In this document: piece by piece, positions 58,264 through 64,000 of the stretch | Layout of the letters: each line of letters opens with the position of its first letter | Numbering within the stretch: position 1 is the first letter of the stretch | Source: Paludibaculum fermentans_A | GTDB taxonomy: Bacteria > Acidobacteriota > Terriglobia > Bryobacterales > Bryobacteraceae | Assembly: GCF_051172195.1 (NCBI RefSeq) | Contig: NZ_JBPJAQ010000005.1 | Span: 1 to 64,000, forward strand | Length of the DNA stretch: 64,000 nucleotides | Direction of reading: 5' to 3' | Translations under genes and position numbers: made by a program | Notes under the pieces: model-generated | What the model was told of the DNA's origin: nothing | Database searches by the model: none | The model's input: the letters and a program-made list of their open reading frames with translations, nothing else

Positions 58264-58740
58264 CTATTGCGCCACATTCTGCTGGATGTCCCAGCCACCC
58301 AAGACCTGGTCGGTCTTCTTGCCGCCCTCGATCTGGAAGTACTGGACGTTAATACTGCCGAAATTGAAGCTGATGCTTTCCGAGGGCTGGTCCGATCCAG
58401 CCGACCAGTTTATGGAAGAGATGATCAGGTCAGAGAAGTTGTACTTGATGTACTCTTCGCGGCCACCGGTTGTCCCGGACCGTGTGCCCGTGAGCACCGC
58501 TTCCTTGATGTGCTTGCCGCTGGCGCAGTGAGCAAACAGCTTCGGGCTGCCCGAGTCCACTTTTTTCGTGAACTGAAATTCCTGAATCTGGCTGCCGCCA
58601 TGGCTGCTGCCCGATCCATAGACCCCCGCCGTGTTGCTGGCGCCCCAGCTAAAGCTAAGAACCTGGATTTGGTTTTGGTAACCCTGGATCTCGCTTTCGC
58701 CATCGATATTTGGAATCTTGAGATGCCAAATCGCAGACAT
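58264..58740 (-). CDS. hcp: Hcp-family tube protein, second copy
   Basis: 158 residues: SAIWHLKIPNIDGESEIQGY, IQVLSFSWGASNTAG, then a Gly/Ser-rich loop (VYGSGSSHGGSQ) not present in the other copy, EFQFTKKVDSGSPKLFAHCA and SISFNFGSINVQYFQIEGGK. Twelve bases separate it from the other hcp. Either could be the main tube protein; the larger sequence difference suggests they carry different cargoes or form mixed tubes. Confidence 0.9.
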   Translation of the reverse strand: MSAIWHLKIPNIDGESEIQGYQNQIQVLSFSWGASNTAGVYGSGSSHGGSQIQEFQFTKKVDSGSPKLFAHCASGKHIKEAVLTGTRSGTTGGREEYIKYNFSDLIISSINWSAGSDQPSESISFNFGSINVQYFQIEGGKKTDQVLGGWDIQQNVAQ

Positions 58741-58785
58741 AGTTCATTCCTCCTGTTCGATTCCCCTGTGTGCCCAGCGCGCCGT

Positions 58786-60285
58786 CTACTTGCGCGCCGA
58801 TTGAGGCAGATCAGCCACCAGCCGGAGCGAAACGCTTAGCTCGTCCAGCTGGAAGTGCGGCCTCAGGAACGCTACTGCCTTGTACGCACCCGCCTTGCCG
58901 GGCACCTCCGCCACTTCCACCCGCGCCTCACGGAGCGGATACTTGGACTTAACCGCTGCCGAGGCAGAATCGTCCGAAGTGACATAGTTCGCGATCCAGT
59001 TGCCCAGGAACATCTCGCACTCGGCCCGCGAAGTGAAGCTTCCAATCTTGTCCCGCATCATCGACTTCAGATAATGCGCAAAGCGGCTGACCGCCATAAG
59101 GTACGGCAGCTGCGCGGAAAGCCGTGCATTGGCGTTGGCTTCCGGCTTGTCGTATAACTTCGGCTTCTGGCAGGTCTGGACGCTGAAGTAGGCCGCGTAG
59201 TCCGTGCCCTTGCAGTGAACCAGCGGAGCAAACCCCAGGTCGGCCAATTCCTTCTCGCGCCGATCGGTGATGATCGTCTCAGTGGGACACTTCATGACGG
59301 TGTCGCCGTCATCGGTGGAGAACGTGTGAACCGGCAGTCCTTCCACCAGTCCGCCACCTTCCACGCCGCGAATCGCCGCGCACCAGCCGTAGCGCGCGAA
59401 CGCCTGCGTCATCTTGGAGCCCAGCGCGTAGGCCGCATTGCCCCAGAGGTAACGCTCGTGTGTCAGCCCGTCGACATTCTCTTCGTACGCGAACTCATCC
59501 ACCGGCCTGGTCTCGCGGCCGTAGGGCACGCGCATCAGCACTCGCGGCATGGTGAGGCAGATGTAGCGCGAGTCCTCGTTCATCCGGAAGCCCTTCCAGC
59601 GCGCATAGTCAGTGGTGTCGAACACCTTGGCCAAATCGCGCGGGTTGTCGAGCTGAGTGAAGTCCTCGAGGTTCAGGAGTTCAGGCGAAGCCGCCGAGAT
59701 GAACGGCGCATGCGCCGCGGCGGCAACCTGCGACATCCGTTCCAGCAGTTCGATATCTTCAGGGCCGCGGCCGAAGTAGTAATCGCCGATCAGGGCGCCA
59801 AACGGCTCACCGCCGAAGACTCCGAATTCCTGCTCGTACACCTTCTTGAACGCCTGACTCTGGTCGAACTCGGGGACGCGCTGCAGATCGCGCAGCAGTT
59901 CCTTTTTGCCGACATTGAGAACCTTGATCTTCAGCTGGGTCCCGGTCTCTGATTGATCGAGCAGGTACCGCAATCCGCGCCAGGTCGACTCCAGTTGCTG
60001 GAATTTCTCGTGATGGAGGATCTCGTTCAGCTGGAGCGACAGCAGGTGGTCGATCTGAGAGATGCGCTGGTTGATCATCGCCTCCAGATCATGCGAAACA
60101 GTCATTTCGCCCTGTAGGATCTGGTTGACGAACTCGCTCACCAGGGACTTCCCCCACTGGCGTTGCGCGGGATCGCGGGCCATGCGCCCCTGGTCCACAA
60201 TCTGGTCGAGAAGGCCTGGTTGCCTGGTCTTTTCCACCGTGACATTCTGCGCAGCGGCTGCCGCTGCCGGTTTCGACTTAGCCAT
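58786..60285 (-). CDS. tssC: T6SS sheath large subunit TssC (VipB)
   Basis: 499 residues from ATG 60285, which overlaps the tssB stop by 8 bases. Family segments: LDHLLSLQLNEILHHEKFQQ-type region, LESTWRGLRYLLDQSETG, FGALIGDYYFGRGPEDIELL, SPELLNLEDFTQL, KGFRMNEDSRYICLTMPRVL and YLMAVSRFAHYLKSMMRDKI. With TssB it builds the contractile sheath. The 33 bases before 60285 in the same frame are probably not translated. Confidence 0.96.
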   Translation of the reverse strand: MAKSKPAAAAAAQNVTVEKTRQPGLLDQIVDQGRMARDPAQRQWGKSLVSEFVNQILQGEMTVSHDLEAMINQRISQIDHLLSLQLNEILHHEKFQQLESTWRGLRYLLDQSETGTQLKIKVLNVGKKELLRDLQRVPEFDQSQAFKKVYEQEFGVFGGEPFGALIGDYYFGRGPEDIELLERMSQVAAAAHAPFISAASPELLNLEDFTQLDNPRDLAKVFDTTDYARWKGFRMNEDSRYICLTMPRVLMRVPYGRETRPVDEFAYEENVDGLTHERYLWGNAAYALGSKMTQAFARYGWCAAIRGVEGGGLVEGLPVHTFSTDDGDTVMKCPTETIITDRREKELADLGFAPLVHCKGTDYAAYFSVQTCQKPKLYDKPEANANARLSAQLPYLMAVSRFAHYLKSMMRDKIGSFTSRAECEMFLGNWIANYVTSDDSASAAVKSKYPLREARVEVAEVPGKAGAYKAVAFLRPHFQLDELSVSLRLVADLPQSARK

Positions 60286-60805
60286 TAGATTCGCCTCCCT
60301 CAGCGCCGTCCATCTCATCCTTTATCTGCTGCATCTTCTCCGAGTTGCCGAGCACATCCTGGAGCAGTTTCTCCAGTTTCTCGTTGCCCTGGAGGGTTCC
60401 TCGCAGATCGCTGAGTTTGGTCCGGAGTTCGAGCAACTCACGGAGGGGATTCACCTGGCGGGCGACCTTCTCCGGCTCGAAGTCTTCAATGCTGGAGAAC
60501 CTGAGGTCCACGCCAATCTTGCCGGCATTCGGGTCGTCGCTGAGTTTGTTCTCAACGGTGAAGGCCACCCGCGGTTTCATGCTGGCCAGGACGCCGTCGA
60601 AGTTGTCGGGAGTGACCTCGACGAAGCGTCTTTCCCGGATCCGAGGCAGCGGTTCTTCCGGCTGGCCGCTGAAGTCACCGAGCACCCCCATCACGAAGGG
60701 GATCTCTTTAATTTCGACAGCGTCACCAACCTCTACGTTGTAAGTCACATGGACACGCGGCGGGCGCACGCGTTCCAGCTTTGCATGGACACTCTCTCTT
60801 GCCAT
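60278..60805 (-). CDS. tssB: T6SS sheath small subunit TssB (VipA)
   Basis: 175 residues beginning ARESVHAKLERVRPPRVHVT with IPFVMGVLGDFSG, RRFVEVTPDNFDGVLASMKP and VDLRFSSIEDFEPEKVARQV, all typical of TssB. Start lies 122 bp after the tssM stop. The gap contains no recognised signal. Confidence 0.96.
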   Translation of the reverse strand: MARESVHAKLERVRPPRVHVTYNVEVGDAVEIKEIPFVMGVLGDFSGQPEEPLPRIRERRFVEVTPDNFDGVLASMKPRVAFTVENKLSDDPNAGKIGVDLRFSSIEDFEPEKVARQVNPLRELLELRTKLSDLRGTLQGNEKLEKLLQDVLGNSEKMQQIKDEMDGAEGGESNG

Positions 60806-60927
60806 TTGTCTCCTCCGTCTCCGCGAGCCCTCCCTAGTAGGCTCGCTTCAGACTGTCGCCTAATCTAAAACCATCCATGACCGGAGTCAAGGACCCACTC
60901 TGTGACGCTTCATCTGATCAAGCGCAA

Positions 60928-63900
60928 TTACTGGGCGGCTTGACTCACACATTGGAAGCCTGACAAATAATTCTTTTGGAAGATGGGCGCAGTCGTCCCC
61001 ATATCCAGGAAGTACCGCACAGTCAATGGCTTACCGGTGGACAGTGTCATGGGCTGGCCGGATTGACCCTGTCGCGGCACCCATTCGAAGTTGTATCCGC
61101 TGCCCGAAGCCTGCCACCTGTCCGCATCTCCAAAGAAGCGGAAGACCGCCCACAAACCGTTGTAGTTGAGGAAGCCCAACTCAGTCCCGCCAAGGCTGCC
61201 GGCCAGGCGAGCCTCCCGGGTTCTCAGTGCCGGCCACTGGAACGACGCCTGTTGCCCGCCTGCACCGGTGGACTTGAGCGTCTGTCCGTCGAGGGTCAGA
61301 GTGAGTCCTTGAATCCCTTCCGCCGGCAGTGCCTTGAGTGTGTAGCTGAGTTGTGGATCCTGGGAACCGCCGCTGCGATACAGGGCGTCGCTGAAAGCCG
61401 CCGCCCGATTGAAGAATCGCAGGAATTGCGGGGTCATGCGAATGCTGGTGTCGTTGCCGCCGGAGACATACTGGGATCCCTGGCGAACTAGATGGTTCTT
61501 CAGCGTCTGCTCGTAGAACGTCCAGAGCGATCCGCTGCCCGGTTTGAACACGGCATTGATCTCCTCCAGTGAAGCGTCGGTCTGGGAAGAGGTATTGAAG
61601 GGATACTTGTTGACCACTCCCTGAAAATCGACACAGAAGCGGCGCGCCTCGCCATTGATCTGTGCCGGCCCCAGACGGCCCAACAGCGCCTCCACATAAG
61701 TAATGGGGTCTTCCATCAGCTTCTGAACCATCTGCTCGACATGGCCTTCCTTGTCGATGCGGAAGCTCTGCGCCACCTGGCGGGCCGCCGTCTTTGCCCG
61801 GGACGCTTCCTGCAGGGTGGCGTTGACGGAGGGATCGCCGGGATTCCTGGCTCGAACGACCTGTTCCAGTGAGGACTGCAATGCCACCAGACTGTTCATG
61901 TAGTTCTGGTTCGCGGCCTCAATGTAGCGGTCGGGGCAGGCTGGGGGTGTCACGTACTGCACAGGCTGGAAGGCGGATTTGATGTCCGGATTCGTCGACG
62001 CCGAAGTGTGGACACTCGCCAGGCAAAACAGCGCCAGCAGGTAGGACGTGTTGTTCGACATCATGCCCAGCTTGCGCGCGGCGTCTTCCACGCTGGCATA
62101 GCGTAGGACTGTCGAGTTTTTGAGGTACTCTCGCCAGTTGCCCGTGAAATCAGCCTGGTAGCGAGCCAGCAACTCCGGTTCGATCTTAGCCCGGTCGAGG
62201 GCCGCCGAGGCTTGCGAACCCAGCACCCATTCTTCTCCTGCAAAGAAGCGCTCGAAGTTTTTGATGGCGTCCTGCATGAACACCCAGCCATCTTTGGTGA
62301 ATGCCCCCGCAACGTCCTTCCCGTTCAAAATCACCTGGGCGGAGCCGGCAAACTGGCGGTTGTAATTGACAGCCGGGTTCCTGCGGCTCGCTTCGGCCAG
62401 CATGAACTGATAGATCCGCTCGGTGGCCGCGAACTGAGCTAGAAACTTGCGAGCCCTTTCGATGGCCAGCGTGTCGTTCTCTGAAGAGAACGGATTCGCG
62501 AACTTAAGCTCCTCGCTGTAGAAATCAAATTGCTTCTGTGCCAGCAGGCGGCGGTCCGCATCAACGGTCCGCTGGCCAGACCAACGCTTCACGAGCAAGG
62601 GGGAGAGGAACAACTTCGTGCTCTTCTCATGGTGCGACGTCGTGATCAGGTACGCCTTCAGCGTGTCGTAAGTAAATGAGTACTCATCGGTGGGCCCCGG
62701 ACTGGACGGCAGTTTCCGCAGGTGATCCAGCAGATCGGCCTGGGTGGCGCCGAACATCAACTGATTGAACCGGCTGAAATATAAACGGCGGACCGTCGGC
62801 AGCAGATCGTCGCCGGTGTACAGGCCCCAGCGCAAACTCCATGGGGCATCCTCCCGGCTGTACCGGGAGAGCATCTCCGCGTGCTCACGCAGCGAGTCGA
62901 GCCGCTTCAATGCATCCAGGGGTGCCAGATCCTGGCCTCCGCCGGAGACCGAACCGATGCCTGCGACCGCCTCAGAAACCTGCTTCTGCAGGTTCCTATT
63001 CGCGAAGTAAGATGTCGTCCAACCGATTCCGAGCACCAGCGCCAACCCGGCCGCGGCGCCAAGGATCAGGCGGCGCGCATTGTCCTTGCCGACTCCGGCG
63101 GCACTGGCCTGGAATGCTGCCTGGTCGCGCAGAATGACTTCGTTGAACAACCGGCTGAGGAAGACCCATTGCGGTACCCGCCGCATTTGAACGCTCTGGC
63201 GAGGCTGCTCTGCCACCTCGCCTTTGTCGCCATGCAGGGAGAAAATGCCCGTGGCGCCACTGGATCTGGAGGACCCCTCCTGCAGCCGCGGAGCTTGGAC
63301 CACCTCCCGGACCTCCACCGGCCGGACACCGGAGAAGTAGAATCCGCGTAGATACGGGCTGGTCTGCAGCTGGCTGGGCCGGCATAGATCGACCATGAAC
63401 TGTACGGCAAGCGCGCGAATCTTGCGGAACTCACGGGGGAATTCGTAGACGCCTGGCAGCTTCTGTGCGTGCGCCTCACGCGCCAGTTGAACCGGCCGCT
63501 GGTCAGCCATCCCCAGGAAAATGTCGTGGAAGGCGGAGGTCAGGCGCCGGATCTCTTCCTCGGCATAGACGCCCACGCGGGCATTGAATGCCATCGGTAC
63601 AGTCGCGCCCACCACCTGCCGCGCTTCGTCCTCTGAGAAGTTGCCAACGAACTCAGAGAAAAACGGGATCCTGTCGCAGCGAGTGAAGATTACGTATACG
63701 GGTAACTGGACTCCGAGCGTCCGGCTCACTTCGCCCAGCCGGGCGTTCAGGCGGCGCGCGACGACGGTGGCATTCTCCTGGGCGCCGGGCTTGAGAAAAG
63801 CCTCAGCATCGAAGAATACGACGGCCGATCGCGGCGCCTGTTGTTTCTTGGAGAACAGCGAACGCAGCCGGGCGGCGCGCAGCCGTTGCAGGAGGGCGTT

Positions 63901-64000
63901 CCAACGGTTCCCATCGGAGAAGACCTGTCCACCTGCTTCCACCATGACCGCATTCCGGGCAAACCACAGGTTCACCGAACGCGTGGGGATAATATAGCCC
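60928..64000 (-). CDS. tssM: T6SS membrane-complex protein TssM (IcmF), truncated by the window end
   Basis: The frame is open across 64000, so the N-terminus (membrane helices and Walker A) lies outside. The visible part has about 1023 residues: GTPase-like core with VVFFDAEAFLKPGAQ, VYVIFTRCDRIPFFSEF (NKxD-like motif), FPREFRKIRALAVQFMVDLC, FYFSGVRP, a membrane helix (LILGAAAGLALVLGIGWTTS) and the long periplasmic domain with its C-terminal beta part (GLTLTLDGQTL; FQWPALRTREARLAGSLGG). TssM joins TssJ and TssL to form the trans-envelope channel. GTG 63975 is internal, not the start. Confidence 0.95.
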   Translation of the reverse strand, partial: GYIIPTRSVNLWFARNAVMVEAGGQVFSDGNRWNALLQRLRAARLRSLFSKKQQAPRSAVVFFDAEAFLKPGAQENATVVARRLNARLGEVSRTLGVQLPVYVIFTRCDRIPFFSEFVGNFSEDEARQVVGATVPMAFNARVGVYAEEEIRRLTSAFHDIFLGMADQRPVQLAREAHAQKLPGVYEFPREFRKIRALAVQFMVDLCRPSQLQTSPYLRGFYFSGVRPVEVREVVQAPRLQEGSSRSSGATGIFSLHGDKGEVAEQPRQSVQMRRVPQWVFLSRLFNEVILRDQAAFQASAAGVGKDNARRLILGAAAGLALVLGIGWTTSYFANRNLQKQVSEAVAGIGSVSGGGQDLAPLDALKRLDSLREHAEMLSRYSREDAPWSLRWGLYTGDDLLPTVRRLYFSRFNQLMFGATQADLLDHLRKLPSSPGPTDEYSFTYDTLKAYLITTSHHEKSTKLFLSPLLVKRWSGQRTVDADRRLLAQKQFDFYSEELKFANPFSSENDTLAIERARKFLAQFAATERIYQFMLAEASRRNPAVNYNRQFAGSAQVILNGKDVAGAFTKDGWVFMQDAIKNFERFFAGEEWVLGSQASAALDRAKIEPELLARYQADFTGNWREYLKNSTVLRYASVEDAARKLGMMSNNTSYLLALFCLASVHTSASTNPDIKSAFQPVQYVTPPACPDRYIEAANQNYMNSLVALQSSLEQVVRARNPGDPSVNATLQEASRAKTAARQVAQSFRIDKEGHVEQMVQKLMEDPITYVEALLGRLGPAQINGEARRFCVDFQGVVNKYPFNTSSQTDASLEEINAVFKPGSGSLWTFYEQTLKNHLVRQGSQYVSGGNDTSIRMTPQFLRFFNRAAAFSDALYRSGGSQDPQLSYTLKALPAEGIQGLTLTLDGQTLKSTGAGGQQASFQWPALRTREARLAGSLGGTELGFLNYNGLWAVFRFFGDADRWQASGSGYNFEWVPRQGQSGQPMTLSTGKPLTVRYFLDMGTTAPIFQKNYLSGFQCVSQAAQ

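Noticed and set aside
57742..58740. Hcp proteins as evolved effectors with C-terminal toxin domains
   Set aside because: Both end within a few residues of the normal Hcp fold.
1..64000. CRISPR arrays, rRNA genes, transposases, integrases
   Set aside because: No regularly spaced repeats, rRNA sequence, transposase or integrase motif was found on either strand by reading.

Overview
The window is high-GC bacterial chromosome, densely packed, with genes on both strands and many start/stop overlaps. The gene set is Gram-negative: a Tol-Pal envelope operon, an RND metal exporter, a type VI secretion system (T6SS), a futalosine-pathway menaquinone enzyme (MqnD) and a fused AroDE. Together with the secreted protein families and the sigma54-type two-component pair, this fits an Acidobacteriota genome, probably near Bryobacter/Solibacter. 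The taxonomic placement is inference from gene content; no 16S gene is present.

Positions 1-7500 are an accessory, decaying region. A five-gene operon (788-3723: small membrane protein, DCC thiol oxidoreductase, TetR regulator, SRPBCC protein, TIGR01777 epimerase) has a promoter bracketed by two TGAAC/GTTCA palindromes. It lies between the C-terminal and N-terminal halves of an AbiEii-like nucleotidyltransferase gene. The two halves share a 70-bp direct repeat (about 90% identical), the structure expected from single-crossover integration into that gene. Next come two secreted proteins of unknown function (the second probably frameshifted) and a second broken nucleotidyltransferase gene with a truncated partner. 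The region ends at the 3' side of a tRNA-Ser(CGA) gene at 7538-7627.

Positions 7700-18300 hold a sigma54-dependent response regulator and its sensor kinase, divergent from a CusCBA-type Cu(I)/Ag(I) efflux operon. Small secreted proteins, a NosL-like metal-binding lipoprotein and a WbuC-type cupin follow. RecN (18281-19960) is divergent from a complete tolQ-tolR-tonB/tolA-tolB-pal-cpoB operon (20118-25242).

Positions 25280-40949 carry metabolism and signalling: a DeoC-like protein without its Schiff-base lysine, AroDE, an amidase-like protein that has lost its catalytic triad and whose Tat signal is out of frame, a GGDEF-EAL protein, an alpha/beta hydrolase, a large hybrid histidine kinase, MqnD, a HEAT-repeat protein, a LacI regulator, a PAP2 phosphatase plus LssY_C pair, and a STAS protein.

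Positions 40958-64000 are a minus-strand T6SS cluster. In transcription order it reads tssM (running off the window), tssB, tssC, two hcp genes, tagJ, tssA, tssE, tssF, tssG, clpV, vgrG, and a 1677-residue membrane Ser/Thr kinase. TssJ, TssK and TssL are not seen and may lie beyond 64000. Three parts of the cluster look unusual: an Ala/Gly/Gln-rich extension of about 290 residues on VgrG, repeated acidic-PLW motifs in the TssA linker, and the PEGA-type extracytoplasmic half of the kinase.
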